Under the pieces are notes generated by a model. The model had not been told where the DNA came from. It worked only from the letters and a program-made list of their open reading frames with translations, and searched no databases. The translations under genes were made by a program, and so were the position numbers. This document shows, piece by piece, positions 42,041 to 50,856 of a stretch of 64,000 nucleotides of DNA. Source of the stretch: Roseburia sp. (GTDB taxonomy: Bacteria > Bacillota > Clostridia > Lachnospirales > Lachnospiraceae); the NCBI GenBank assembly GCA_019421345.1, contig JAHZFL010000011.1, positions 1 to 64,000 on the forward strand, in the 5' to 3' direction. Position 1 is the stretch's first letter, and every line of letters begins with the position of its first letter.

Positions 42041-42403
42041 ATGAAATATATGAGACAATTTTTGCTGATCGTGGGAATCTCGCTTCTTGGGGAGGGCTTA
42101 AAGGAGTTGCTGCCGCTTCCCGTTCCGGCGAGTATTTACGGTCTGCTGCTGTTATTTGCGGCTCTGGAATTGCACATCATACGCCTTGAGGCGGTGCGTG
42201 AGGTGGGGAGATTCCTCATTGAGATCATGCCGTTAATGTTTATCCCGGCGGCGGTCGGGCTGCTGGAATCTTGGGAGTCGCTGCAGGCAATGCTCATTCC
42301 GGCAGCAGTTATCATGGCAGTATCAACGATCATCGTGATGGCGTCCGCAGGGCTTGTGACGCAGTATGTGATCCGAAAGGGAGGGAGGAAAAAGCATGAA
42401 TGA
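42041..42403 (+). CDS. lrgA: LrgA/CidA-family holin-like protein
   Basis: 120 residues from ATG 42041 after AAGGAG. Four hydrophobic segments, with the CidA/LrgA marks PLPVPASIYGLLLLF and MPLMFIPAAVGL. LrgA/CidA proteins act with LrgB/CidB in murein hydrolase control and in pyruvate or glycolate transport in various bacteria. The choice of lrgA over cidA is by convention. It overlaps the lrgB gene by eight bases and lies divergent to degV. Confidence 0.88.
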   Translation: MKYMRQFLLIVGISLLGEGLKELLPLPVPASIYGLLLLFAALELHIIRLEAVREVGRFLIEIMPLMFIPAAVGLLESWESLQAMLIPAAVIMAVSTIIVMASAGLVTQYVIRKGGRKKHE

Positions 42404-43088
42404 GTTTGCGCAGCAGTCGCTGTTTTTCGGGGTTGTGATCAGTGTCTTAGGGTATGAGCTGGGATTATTCTTAAAAAAGAAGTTAAAGTGGGCAATCTGC
42501 AATCCGCTTCTGATCTCCATTGCGGTGGTGATGCTCGTGCTGGTTGTTTTCGATATTCCCTATGAGACCTACAATCAGGGAGCTGTTTACTTAAGCTATC
42601 TTCTGACGCCCGCAACGGTCTGCCTGGCGATTCCGCTTTATGAGCAGGTGGAGCTTTTAAAAAAGCACGCATGGGCAATTCTGGCAGGTCTGCTCTCCGG
42701 TGTGTTTTCCGGCATTATCTGTGTCCTTGTGCTCTCGCGCCTGTTTGAGCTTGACCATGCCCAGTACGTTACGCTTTTGCCAAAGTCGATTACGACAGCG
42801 ATCGGCATGGGGGTTTCCGAGGAGCTTGGCGGCTATGTGACGATTACGGTTGCGGTCATTATCGTAACAGGAATCCTCGGAAATGTTATCGCAGAGCTAG
42901 TCTGCCGGATGTTTAAAATCGAGGAGCCCGTGGCGAAGGGAATTGCGATCGGCTCTGCGGCTCATGCGGTAGGAACGGCAAAGGCAATGGAATTAGGAGA
43001 GATAGAAGGTGCAATGAGCAGTCTTTCAATCGCGGTAGCGGGGCTTTTGACCGTGATTTTCGCGCCGATGTTTGCCGGTTTTCTCTGA
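42396..43088 (+). CDS. lrgB: LrgB/CidB-family membrane protein
   Basis: 230 residues with about six helices. The family motif region TLLPKSITTAIGMGVSEELGG is present in part (PKSITTAIGMGVSEELGG), as is GIAIGSAAHAVGTAKAME. It works together with LrgA; the genes overlap by eight bases. The end is followed closely by a sigma-K-like promoter for the next gene, so transcription probably separates there. Confidence 0.92.
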   Translation: MNEFAQQSLFFGVVISVLGYELGLFLKKKLKWAICNPLLISIAVVMLVLVVFDIPYETYNQGAVYLSYLLTPATVCLAIPLYEQVELLKKHAWAILAGLLSGVFSGIICVLVLSRLFELDHAQYVTLLPKSITTAIGMGVSEELGGYVTITVAVIIVTGILGNVIAELVCRMFKIEEPVAKGIAIGSAAHAVGTAKAMELGEIEGAMSSLSIAVAGLLTVIFAPMFAGFL

Positions 43089-43091
43089 CGC

Positions 43092-43118
43092 ACCAAAGAC
43101 GGCCTGTGACATATGATA
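43092..43118 (+). promoter_or_regulatory. Sigma-K-like promoter of the LysM gene
   Basis: AC (43092-43093), 16-base spacer, CATATGATA (43110-43118), fitting the mother-cell consensus AC-n16/17-CATAnnnTA. The same layout and the identical -10 occur before dpsA (49248-49274). Confidence 0.55.
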
Positions 43119-43146
43119 TAGAGAAAACGAAAAACGTTGGAATTTT

Positions 43147-43956
43147 ATGTATTGTCAGAATAGAATCGTACACACCATACAGCAGGGAGATTCTCTCTAC
43201 CGGCTTGCGAGACAGTATGATACGACTGTCACGGAGCTGATTCTTGGGAATCCGGGGGTCAATCCTTATAATCTTCAGATTGGTATGAAGCTTCAGATTT
43301 GTCCGGGCGGAGGCTATGAAGGCACCGATACGGATGTACCGGCAAGACCCGTCATACCGATCATACCAAGTGTGCCGGGGATGCCGGGAATGCCGGGCGC
43401 TCCGGGAGAAAGCGGGGAAACCCCGAATGAGCAGGAAAACGCCGTGGAAAATCTTCGTGCAGATATGCGACTTGCATGGCTTGATCTGATTTTCTGGACC
43501 AGAATGTATCTCATGAGCGTTTCTGCGGACGGAAGGGATCAGCAGGAGGTAGAAGAACGGATGCTTCAGGCTGCAGACGAGATCACGGATGTTTTTGCGA
43601 ATTATCTTCCGCTTCAGGCGACAAGACGTCTGCGCGGGCTGCTCGTCAGACATGCAGAACTAACAGGAGAGCTCATCCGCTCGCAGAAATCCGGCAACCG
43701 CGAGAATTATGATGCGCTGATCAAGGAATGGTATGCAAATGCGAATGAACTGGCTTCGCTGTTTGGAGAACTCAATCCTTATTTTAGCGGGAGAGAGACA
43801 AGAAATATGATACTCAATTATCTTGATATGACAAGAGAGGCGATTGAGCAGCAATTAAACGGCGAATACGGCACAAGCATTGATACGTTCCGTGATCTTA
43901 GGAAGCATGTGCTTGAAATGGCAGATTTCTTTGCGAGGGGGCTGTTGGCACGATGA
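43147..43956 (+). CDS. LysM protein with collagen-like linker, probable spore coat
   Basis: 269 residues. An N-terminal LysM domain (about 7-55, VHTIQQGDSLYRLARQYD), a Pro/Gly linker with short collagen-like triplets (GMPGMPGAPGESG, about 78-92), and a helical C-terminal domain of about 165 residues. There is no signal peptide, as in the LysM spore morphogenetic protein SafA, and the upstream promoter looks like sigma-K. A spore surface role is inferred. The ribosome binding site is weak. The stop overlaps the DUF4474 gene by four bases. Confidence 0.72.
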   Translation: MYCQNRIVHTIQQGDSLYRLARQYDTTVTELILGNPGVNPYNLQIGMKLQICPGGGYEGTDTDVPARPVIPIIPSVPGMPGMPGAPGESGETPNEQENAVENLRADMRLAWLDLIFWTRMYLMSVSADGRDQQEVEERMLQAADEITDVFANYLPLQATRRLRGLLVRHAELTGELIRSQKSGNRENYDALIKEWYANANELASLFGELNPYFSGRETRNMILNYLDMTREAIEQQLNGEYGTSIDTFRDLRKHVLEMADFFARGLLAR

Positions 43957-44879
43957 TCGGATGGAAAACGGCAGGCGCGCTGCTTTGCGCAGCGCTGCTG
44001 CTGTTTGTGCTTTGCCGGAGCTTGGTGGTTCGGAGAAGAAAAATCAAAGAACAGATATGTCAAATGGAATTGCCGCAAAAGACAGCGCTCTTAAATGAGC
44101 TGGCAGAACCATTTGGCTTTTTTTATGACGAACGGGAGGGGGTATTTTCCACCAGGAGGGACGCATGGCAGAGGAGGATTGGGTATACGGCGGCTTTTGA
44201 CCGCGGGGCTTTTGGCGCGTGCATGGTGCTTGACGCTTTTCCGGTATATTTCGACTACGGGGGAAAGACGTGGCTGATTGAGTTTTGGAAGGGGCAGTAC
44301 GGTATCAATACGGGCGGCGAGGTCGGCGTGTATCACATGGAGGAGGAGATACCGCCCCATGCTTATCCGACCGCGCATTTTCTTGCAGCAGAGGATGAGG
44401 AATTGCCGAAAATCTGCTGTCGTCTTGAGCGAAACGGTAGAAAGCTGTATGAGTATTGCGAACGTCACTGGTGGCTGACCGGCTTTCGCATGGGGATGTT
44501 TTCCCAGCCGTGGGAGACGGCTCTTTTTGCAACGGTCACCTTTGGGGATCGGCAGATGGCGCAGGCGATGCTGCGCGGGCTGCGCGAAAGCAAAATCCCG
44601 CGGGAGAAGTACCGTCTTTGCGGCAGCGAGATTTTTATACAGCTTGATTTTGGCAAGTGTTATCCGTTTCCTGCGCGTTTCCTGCGTGGGCTGGCACAGT
44701 GCTTTAACCGGCTGCATTGTTTTTGGTATCGTCTGTTTACAAGACCGTTTTGCAGTGCGCCGGATGGGCTTTTGTTTCTGTATTATCAGCTGCCGGTCTG
44801 CTTGTTAAGAATGCTGCGTCTCTCGGGCAGACGTTATCCAAAGAGTTGTGAGAGAAGAAGGAATGAGCATGGGATGTAA
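43953..44879 (+). CDS. DUF4474-type membrane-anchored protein
   Basis: 308 residues. One N-terminal transmembrane helix (about 5-24), then a soluble domain with FPVYFDYGGKTWLIEFWKGQ (split after Q) and YGINTGGEVGVYH, typical of DUF4474. The function is not known. A hydrophobic stretch near the C terminus (LLFLYYQLPVCLLRML) may be amphipathic or a second anchor. It overlaps the LysM gene by four bases and the next gene by 11, so all three are one operon. Confidence 0.7.
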   Translation: MIGWKTAGALLCAALLLFVLCRSLVVRRRKIKEQICQMELPQKTALLNELAEPFGFFYDEREGVFSTRRDAWQRRIGYTAAFDRGAFGACMVLDAFPVYFDYGGKTWLIEFWKGQYGINTGGEVGVYHMEEEIPPHAYPTAHFLAAEDEELPKICCRLERNGRKLYEYCERHWWLTGFRMGMFSQPWETALFATVTFGDRQMAQAMLRGLRESKIPREKYRLCGSEIFIQLDFGKCYPFPARFLRGLAQCFNRLHCFWYRLFTRPFCSAPDGLLFLYYQLPVCLLRMLRLSGRRYPKSCERRRNEHGM

Positions 44880-45675
44880 GAGAAGAATTGACAGGGCATT
44901 AAAAAATGCCCTGCAACTTCCGCTAAATGCGTGCAGCCGCTATGTGATCATGAGTGATTGCCACAGAGGCGAGGGCACAATGAATGACAATTTTTTAAAA
45001 AATCAAAATCTGTATTATGCGGCGTTAAATTGTTACAGGGAGCGTGGATTTTTTTATGTGGAGCTGGGAGACGGGGAGGAGCTGTGGGAAAACCGCAGCG
45101 TATCGCGTATCCGAAGCTGTCACGAGGACGTTTACTGCCTGTTTTTGGAGTTGGAGAGGGAGGGACGCATCGTGCGTCTGTACGGAAACCATGATATGGA
45201 GCTTGCAAAAACGCTGCCGGAGGCAGTGATCCTTAAAAACAGAGAGGGAGGACACGACGTCGCCATGCTGCACGGGCATCAGGCAGATTTTTTTAATTGT
45301 GTCTGCTGGCGTTTGGCGCGGTTTCTGGTACGCTATCTGTGGAGACCGCTGGAACGTTTCGGTGTATTAGACCCGACAAGCGCGGCGCGCAACTACAGAA
45401 AGGCGGCGCGTCATGAACGTTGTCTTGCGCACTGGGCGTCTCAGTATGGGATGTATCTTGTAGCGGGGCATTCACACCGCCCGAGACTGCTTGCAGGCGC
45501 AGAGGATGAGAGCTTCTATTTGAATACGGGCAGTTGTGTGCATCCGGGCGGCATCATCGCGTTAGAGCTTGAGAATATGGAGTTTACGCTGGTAAAATGG
45601 CGTTTTGCGACGCGTGAGGATCTGTCGCTTTATGTAAGGCGTGAAATTCTCTTTGGTCCGGTGGCAGTCGAATAG
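44869..45675 (+). CDS. Calcineurin-like metallophosphoesterase
   Basis: 268 residues from ATG 44869 (AGAAGGA six to seven bases before); in-frame ATGs at 44848 and 44863 are poorer. All metal motifs of the family are seen: IMSDCHRGEG, ELGDGEELW, YGNHDME, LHGHQ and VAGHSHRPRL. Substrate unknown; it could be a phospholipid head group, nucleotide or sugar phosphate. The start lies within the end of the DUF4474 gene. Confidence 0.85.
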   Translation: MGCKRRIDRALKNALQLPLNACSRYVIMSDCHRGEGTMNDNFLKNQNLYYAALNCYRERGFFYVELGDGEELWENRSVSRIRSCHEDVYCLFLELEREGRIVRLYGNHDMELAKTLPEAVILKNREGGHDVAMLHGHQADFFNCVCWRLARFLVRYLWRPLERFGVLDPTSAARNYRKAARHERCLAHWASQYGMYLVAGHSHRPRLLAGAEDESFYLNTGSCVHPGGIIALELENMEFTLVKWRFATREDLSLYVRREILFGPVAVE

Positions 45676-45695
45676 GCATTTTTTCAAAAAAGCAT

Positions 45696-45724
45696 TTGAC
45701 GGAAGCGCTATTAATGATTAATAT
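45696..45724 (+). promoter_or_regulatory. Sigma-A promoter of aspartokinase gene
   Basis: TTGACG (45696-45701), 17-base spacer, TAATAT (45719-45724). The leader of about 80 bases is too short for a lysine riboswitch. Confidence 0.65.
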
Positions 45725-45811
45725 TATATTCGTTATAGGAAATTGCAAAAGCAGTCGGAAAAAGTAAAAATAGAAAACTTTAGGGATGCTGGTAATTGGA
45801 GGAGCAAGGAA

Positions 45812-47131
45812 ATGATAAAAGTCGTAAAATTCGGCGGCAGCTCTCTGGCGAGCGCAGAGCAGTTTGCGAAGGCCGGCAAAATTGTACAATCGGATCAGGG
45901 CCGCAGATATGTGGTGCCGAGTGCTCCGGGAAAGCGCAGCGCAAAGGACACGAAAGTCACGGATATGCTGTATGCCTGCTATGCGCTTGTGGAAGCAGAC
46001 GAGGAGTTTCGGATTCCTCTGATGAAGATCAAGGACCGCTACGACTCGATTATCAACGGATTAAATCTGAAGCTGTCCTTAGAGGACGAGTTCCGCAAGA
46101 TCAGCGAAAACTTTAAACAGAAGGCGGGCGTCGATTATGCGGCGTCCCGTGGAGAATATCTCAATGGCATCATCATGGCGAATTATCTAGGCTATGAATT
46201 TATTGACGCCGCGGAGGTGATTTTTTTTAACGGCAAGGGAGAGTTTGATGCGGAGCGGACAAATGAGGTTCTGGCAGCCCGTTTAGCCACCTGTGAGACG
46301 GCGGTTGTGCCGGGCTTTTATGGCTCGCTTCCGGATGGAACAGTAAAGACCTTTTCCAGAGGCGGCTCGGATATTACAGGGTCGATCGTGGCGCGTGCGG
46401 CGCAGGCGGGCTGCTATGAGAACTGGACGGATGTTTCGGGCTTTTTGATCGCTGACCCAAGAATCATAGATCATCCGCAGACGATCCGAACGATCACCTA
46501 TCGGGAGCTGCGGGAGCTTTCCTACATGGGCGCAAGCGTGCTGCATGAGGAGGCGGTCTTTCCGGTCAGAAAGGCGGGGATTCCGATCAATATCCGCAAT
46601 ACGAATGTGCCCAACGAGGAAGGAACCTGGATCGTTGAGAGCACCTGTCACCAGTCGAAGTACACGATTACCGGAATTGCGGGCAAGAAGGGCTTTGTAT
46701 CGGTCAATATTGATAAGGATATGATGAACGGTGAGGTGGGCTTTGGGAGGAAGGTCTTAAGCGCCTTTGAGGAGAATCATATCTCCTTTGAGCATATGCC
46801 GTCGGGCATTGATACGATGACGGTGTTTGTGCATCAGCCGGAGTTTGAGGGAAAGGAGCAGGCGGTCATCTCGGCGATCCATCGTCTGGCAAATCCCGAC
46901 AGCATCGAGCTTGAGAGCGATCTGGCGCTGATCGCGGTTGTGGGGCGCGGAATGCGCTCGACAAGAGGGACGGCGGGAAGGATTTTTTCTGCGCTGGCGC
47001 ACGCGAGCATCAATGTAAAAATGATCGATCAGGGCTCCTCTGAGCTTAATATTATCATAGGCGTCAGCAATGAGGACTTTGAGAATGCGATTCGGGCGAT
47101 TTATGATATTTTTGTAGAAACGCAGTTGTAA
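45812..47131 (+). CDS. Aspartate kinase
   Basis: 439 residues from ATG 45812 (GGAGG and AAGGA upstream). Kinase signature KVVKFGGSSLAS at the N terminus, SRGGSDITGSIVARA in the active site, and two ACT domains in the last 130 residues (LIAVVGRGMRSTRGTAGRIF, INVKMIDQGSSELNIIIGV). The first step of lysine, threonine and methionine synthesis; ACT domains imply feedback control. In a spore former the pathway also supplies dipicolinate, whose synthase genes lie 2.2 kb downstream. The isozyme type cannot be told. Confidence 0.92.
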   Translation: MIKVVKFGGSSLASAEQFAKAGKIVQSDQGRRYVVPSAPGKRSAKDTKVTDMLYACYALVEADEEFRIPLMKIKDRYDSIINGLNLKLSLEDEFRKISENFKQKAGVDYAASRGEYLNGIIMANYLGYEFIDAAEVIFFNGKGEFDAERTNEVLAARLATCETAVVPGFYGSLPDGTVKTFSRGGSDITGSIVARAAQAGCYENWTDVSGFLIADPRIIDHPQTIRTITYRELRELSYMGASVLHEEAVFPVRKAGIPINIRNTNVPNEEGTWIVESTCHQSKYTITGIAGKKGFVSVNIDKDMMNGEVGFGRKVLSAFEENHISFEHMPSGIDTMTVFVHQPEFEGKEQAVISAIHRLANPDSIELESDLALIAVVGRGMRSTRGTAGRIFSALAHASINVKMIDQGSSELNIIIGVSNEDFENAIRAIYDIFVETQL

Positions 47132-47148
47132 AAGCAGACGAGTGTGAT

Positions 47149-48108
47149 ATGAAAAAGAAAATTTGTATGAAAAACAGGCTATCAGTTTTTTTCGGAGGCA
47201 GGGCTGTCGTTCTTGGTGTAGCGGCAGCGACTGCCTTTTTGTGCGCGCTCACGGCGCTTGAGTTTGCGGCGCTGCGGTTTGAGTGGAATATACCGGCGCT
47301 TGCCGCGCTTAGCGGAGGCAATGGCTTTTGGAGCGAGGGGTATCAGAGAGAGGAGCTTGCGCTGGACGAGAGTACGGAAAATGAGATGCTGGAGGAGACA
47401 AAACAACCGAGCGAGGCTTTAAACGGGGAGGATATGGCACAGGGAAATGAAACGCCTGGGGCAGAGACGGAAGGGGAGACGGAGCAGAAGCAGGAAGTGA
47501 AACAGGAGCCGGAAACAGAAGCCGGGATAGGTACGGGGGACGCTGCGGCATCGCAGGGCGAAAGTAAGGCTGAGGAAAGTTTGCAGGAGGATGAGGAGGG
47601 ACGTTCCTTTCCTTATTACATCCGTATCAACCGTGCGCAGAATTGCATCACCGTCTACACGCTTGATTCTGCGGGCGAGTATACGGTGCCCTATAAGGCG
47701 ATGATCTGCTCCACGGGTTTATATAATGCAACGCCGCGCGGCGTGTACCGGATCTCCACAAAATACCGTTGGAGAGAGCTGTACGGAAATGTGTACGGGC
47801 AGTATGCGACGAGGATACATGGCGGCATCCTGTTTCATTCCGTGCCCTATTATAAGAAAGCGGAAAATACACTTGCTGCCGAGAAGTACAATAAGCTTGG
47901 GCAGCAGGCGTCAATGGGGTGCGTACGCCTGACCGTGGAGGATGCAAAATGGATTGCAGAAAATTGTTCCGAGGGCACGACGGTGGAAATTTATGACGGG
48001 GAAGACCCCGGACCGCTCGGCAAGCCGGAAGCGGAAAAAATTGATTTAGACAGTCCCAATCGTGGCTGGGACCCGACAGACCCAAGCCCGGACAATCCGT
48101 GGAATTGA
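47149..48108 (+). CDS. L,D-transpeptidase (YkuD domain), membrane anchored
   Basis: 319 residues. One transmembrane helix (about 18-42), a long Glu/Thr/Gln-rich linker (about 65-150) and a YkuD domain (about 155-285) with RIHGGILFHS (His224) and the catalytic ASMGCVRL (Cys258). Such enzymes make 3-3 cross-links in peptidoglycan or attach proteins to it. The C-terminal tail is Pro/Asp-rich (DPTDPSPDNPWN). It follows aspartokinase after 17 bases. Confidence 0.9.
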   Translation: MKKKICMKNRLSVFFGGRAVVLGVAAATAFLCALTALEFAALRFEWNIPALAALSGGNGFWSEGYQREELALDESTENEMLEETKQPSEALNGEDMAQGNETPGAETEGETEQKQEVKQEPETEAGIGTGDAAASQGESKAEESLQEDEEGRSFPYYIRINRAQNCITVYTLDSAGEYTVPYKAMICSTGLYNATPRGVYRISTKYRWRELYGNVYGQYATRIHGGILFHSVPYYKKAENTLAAEKYNKLGQQASMGCVRLTVEDAKWIAENCSEGTTVEIYDGEDPGPLGKPEAEKIDLDSPNRGWDPTDPSPDNPWN

Positions 48109-48158
48109 CAGAGGAAAAACCACTTATATCCCAAAATCGACCACCTGTCGTGGATCTG

Positions 48159-48188
48159 TTGATAACCACAGGGATTCCTTTTTATAAT
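48159..48188 (+). promoter_or_regulatory. Sigma-A promoter of LytTR/DUF3021 pair
   Basis: TTGATA (48159-48164), 18-base spacer, TATAAT (48183-48188), 28 bases before the LytTR gene start. Confidence 0.7.
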
Positions 48189-48215
48189 GGCGGCAGAGAG
48201 GAGGTGTTTGCGACA

Positions 48216-48656
48216 ATGCAGATAGAGATAAAAATGGATGCGGCTTACGCTGAGCCGAAAGTAATCGTTTTGACGGCAGAGATGACGGAGGAGGTCACAA
48301 GGCTGGTGCAAAAGCTCACGGAGAATAACCCGCAGATTATTTCCGGCAGCAAAGCTGAAAGGATCGCAGTGTTGGAGCAAAGCGAAATGATCAGAATCTA
48401 TGCTGCAAACAGTAAAGTCTTTGCCGTGACAGACAGCGGAGAATACACGCTGCGTCTAAGGCTGTATGAGGTCGAGGAGCGTTTAGACCCAAATCAGTTT
48501 GTCCGTATCTCAGGCTCGGAAATCGTGAATTTAAAAAAGGTGAAAAATTTTGACCTGAGCTTTGCGGGGACAATTTGTGTCGAGCTGATGAATGGAACGT
48601 CATCCTTTGTGTCGAGAAGATATGTTTCAAAAATCAAAAAAATATTAGGGATATGA
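48216..48656 (+). CDS. LytTR DNA-binding regulator without receiver
   Basis: 146 residues from ATG 48216; AGGAGGT lies at 48199-48205, a GTG at 48204 overlaps it, and upstream in-frame ATGs would precede the promoter. The C-terminal 100 residues are a LytTR domain (KVFAVTDSGEYTLRLRLYE, QFVRISGSEIVNLKKV, FVSRRYVSKIK). There is no receiver domain. Followed after ten bases by a DUF3021 membrane gene, the LytTR/membrane-inhibitor pair seen in many Firmicutes, in which the membrane protein holds the regulator inactive. Confidence 0.87.
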   Translation: MQIEIKMDAAYAEPKVIVLTAEMTEEVTRLVQKLTENNPQIISGSKAERIAVLEQSEMIRIYAANSKVFAVTDSGEYTLRLRLYEVEERLDPNQFVRISGSEIVNLKKVKNFDLSFAGTICVELMNGTSSFVSRRYVSKIKKILGI

Positions 48657-48666
48657 GGTGGAGAAG

Positions 48667-49119
48667 ATGAAAAAAGAAATGATCATGCGCGGTTTGTTAG
48701 GATTCCCGCTCGGTATGGCTCTGGGAGAAGCGATTGCGATTGCGGGTTCGCTCGTTTGGGGAGGGGGATATTATGCACCATGCAATCCTCAGTTTGTGCA
48801 AGCAGTGGGAAGTGAGAGCCATGCGGTTGCGCTGCAGGCTTTTTTATGCGGACTGATCGGCGCGATATGTGCGATGGCTTCCGTTATTTTGGAGATTCGG
48901 AGATGGAGTATCGTAAAACGGGTTGGTGTATATTTTCTTGTGACGGCAGCGGTGATGATGCCGATAGCGTATATTACCGGATGGATGGAGCACAGTCTTA
49001 GCGGAGCAGTTAAATATTTGGGGATATTTGCCGGGCTTCTTTTTTCGATATGGGGGATCAATTATGCGGTCTGCAGATATAATGTCAAAAAGATGAACGA
49101 CACTCTGCACGGGAGATAG
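48667..49119 (+). CDS. DUF3021 membrane protein
   Basis: 150 residues from ATG 48667. Four hydrophobic segments (about 8-30, 56-78, 87-105, 117-137). Size, topology and the position directly after a LytTR gene fit DUF3021 proteins, which act as membrane-bound antagonists of the LytTR partner. The signal is unknown. Confidence 0.75.
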   Translation: MKKEMIMRGLLGFPLGMALGEAIAIAGSLVWGGGYYAPCNPQFVQAVGSESHAVALQAFLCGLIGAICAMASVILEIRRWSIVKRVGVYFLVTAAVMMPIAYITGWMEHSLSGAVKYLGIFAGLLFSIWGINYAVCRYNVKKMNDTLHGR

Positions 49120-49247
49120 CCTTTCGGGAAACGTTTTTGACGGGAACGTAAACAGTCTGCCTGCGGGGAAAGGTTTGAGACGGCAGGAAAGTGCTGTTTT
49201 CGGTACGGCTTACCAATTCAGTTGATCTCTGGCTTGTTCCGGCTGGA

Positions 49248-49274
49248 ACCACAGCGCGCCTTTTTCATATGATA
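49248..49274 (+). promoter_or_regulatory. Sigma-K-like promoter of dpsA
   Basis: AC (49248-49249), 16-base spacer, CATATGATA (49266-49274). Dipicolinate synthase is a sigma-K gene in Bacillus. The predicted start is only about 15 bases before the ATG, which makes the leader unusually short. Confidence 0.5.
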
Positions 49275-49295
49275 AAGGGAAGGGAGCGTAATCTT

Positions 49296-50138
49296 ATGGA
49301 GAGACAGACAATACTTCTGATCAGCGACATGCGTCAGGTATATCTGGCAGAGCTGCTGACAAAAAAAGGAATAAATGTGCGCTGCCTGGATATCAGAAAT
49401 AGTGAGACGGTCGTGGAACAGTTAGAAAAGCTGAAGGCTTTTCTGGCAGATGCAGACATGTTGATACTTCCGATTCCAGTATCAAAGCTTGCAGAGCAGG
49501 AGAAGTTAAACGATATATTAAATAAAAATCTGGTAAACGGTACGCTGGTGCTTGGCGGCTGCTTTTCGGCAGAGCAGACGGAAATTTTAAAACGGCGCGA
49601 TATTCATTATCTTGATTTTATGGAGGATGAGATCGTGACAGAGGAGAACGCCGTCGCGACGGCGGAGGGCGTGATCGCAGAGCTGGTAAATCACAGTCCG
49701 TATAATATTGACGAGGCAAAAATAATCGTCACGGGATACGGCTGCTGCGGAAAGGCGATCGCGGAGCGTTTAGCCGCGCTCGGCGCACGCGTAACGGTTT
49801 TGGCGCGGCGCAGGGAGGTGCGCAAGGCGGCAAAAAAAGACGGATTTTATGCGGTCGATTTTGCATTCGGACCAGAGGAGGCGATGGGGGCTGCAATGCT
49901 TGTCAATACAGTGCCTGCGCCTGTGGTGACGCGCACGATCATCCGGGAGCTGCCGCGCGACGCCTATATTCTTGATATTGCCTCAAAGCCGGGCGGAACG
50001 GATTTTGCATGTGCGAAGGAATACGGGATCCGTGCGGATTTGGTGCTTGGGATTCCGGGGAAATACGCGCCGAAGGAAAGCGCTTATATTCTGGGCAGAG
50101 CGCTGGAACGTTTTATGCTGCGGGAGGGAATTGACTGA
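49296..50138 (+). CDS. dpsA: Dipicolinate synthase subunit A
   Basis: 280 residues from ATG 49296 (AGGGAG upstream); earlier in-frame codons would precede the promoter. Rossmann-like C-terminal domain (IIVTGYGCCGKAIAERLAAL, from about residue 145) and the SpoVFA pattern LLISDMRQVYLAELL at the N terminus. With DpsB it forms dipicolinic acid from dihydrodipicolinate in the mother cell. The stop overlaps the dpsB ATG by one base. Clear evidence of a spore former. Confidence 0.92.
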   Translation: MERQTILLISDMRQVYLAELLTKKGINVRCLDIRNSETVVEQLEKLKAFLADADMLILPIPVSKLAEQEKLNDILNKNLVNGTLVLGGCFSAEQTEILKRRDIHYLDFMEDEIVTEENAVATAEGVIAELVNHSPYNIDEAKIIVTGYGCCGKAIAERLAALGARVTVLARRREVRKAAKKDGFYAVDFAFGPEEAMGAAMLVNTVPAPVVTRTIIRELPRDAYILDIASKPGGTDFACAKEYGIRADLVLGIPGKYAPKESAYILGRALERFMLREGID

Positions 50139-50725
50139 TGGATTTTTCAAATTATAATATAGGGCTTGGAATTACCGGGTCTTTTTGTACTTTCGCAAAG
50201 GCAAGAAAAGAGATACAGCATCTGTGTGATCTGGGAGCAAACGTGGTGCCGATTTTTTCGTTTAATGCGCAGACCTGTGACACAAGGTTTGGCAGCGCGC
50301 GGGAATATGTAGACGGTATCTGCGAAATTACCGGAAATGAGGGGATCAAGACGATCTGTGCGGCAGAGCCGATCGGACCGAACAATTTTCTGGATATTAT
50401 GGTGATCGCGCCATGTACCGGAAATACGGCGGCAAAGCTGTGCAACGGGATTACCGATACGCCGGTTTTGATGGCGACAAAGGCGCATATGAGAAACGGC
50501 AAGCCGTTAGTCATAGCGATTTCGACAAATGATGCGCTGGGCGCAAGCTTTAAGAACATCGGTATGCTTATGAATATGAAGAATATTTATTTTGTTCCGT
50601 TCGGACAGGACAACTGCAAGAGCAAGCCGAATTCCATGATTGCAAAAATGGAGCTTCTCCCGGAAACGATCGAGGCGGCAATGAACGGCAGACAGCTTCA
50701 GCCGATCATGCAAAATCCTGTCTAA
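50138..50725 (+). CDS. dpsB: Dipicolinate synthase subunit B (flavoprotein)
   Basis: 195 residues of the flavoprotein (HFCD) fold: LGIGITGSFCTFAKARKE-type start (here GLGITGSFCTFAKARKE), MVIAPCTGNTAAKLCNGITD and ISTNDALGASFKNIG. It works with DpsA, whose gene overlaps by one base. It is followed by the third 38-base repeat array and a strong hairpin. Confidence 0.93.
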   Translation: MDFSNYNIGLGITGSFCTFAKARKEIQHLCDLGANVVPIFSFNAQTCDTRFGSAREYVDGICEITGNEGIKTICAAEPIGPNNFLDIMVIAPCTGNTAAKLCNGITDTPVLMATKAHMRNGKPLVIAISTNDALGASFKNIGMLMNMKNIYFVPFGQDNCKSKPNSMIAKMELLPETIEAAMNGRQLQPIMQNPV

Positions 50726-50781
50726 AACGCGGGGATCATATACCTGATCTGCCAAGAGGCATGACAGGTAAAAGAAACAAC

Positions 50782-50844
50782 GAGCGACATGTTTTGCGAG
50801 CCACTCTTATGTCAACAACGAGCGACACGCTTTGCGAGCCACTC
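50782..50844. repeat. 38-base palindromic tandem array, locus 3 (reversed)
   Basis: Two 25-base units (50782-50806 and 50820-50844) joined by a 13-base linker that reads GTTGTTGACATAA on the minus strand, identical to locus 1. On the minus strand the arms are GAGTGGC and GTCGCTC, with wobble pairs; the interiors differ (AAAGCGT against AAACAT). Confidence 0.85.
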
Positions 50845-50856
50845 TTATGTTAATAA

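Noticed and set aside
42913..43653. 246-codon minus-strand ORF
   Set aside because: It lies opposite lrgB and the LysM gene, crosses their boundary and promoter, and has no recognisable features.
45676..45811. Lysine riboswitch ahead of aspartokinase
   Set aside because: The leader after the promoter is about 80 bases, far too short, and has no L-box sequences.
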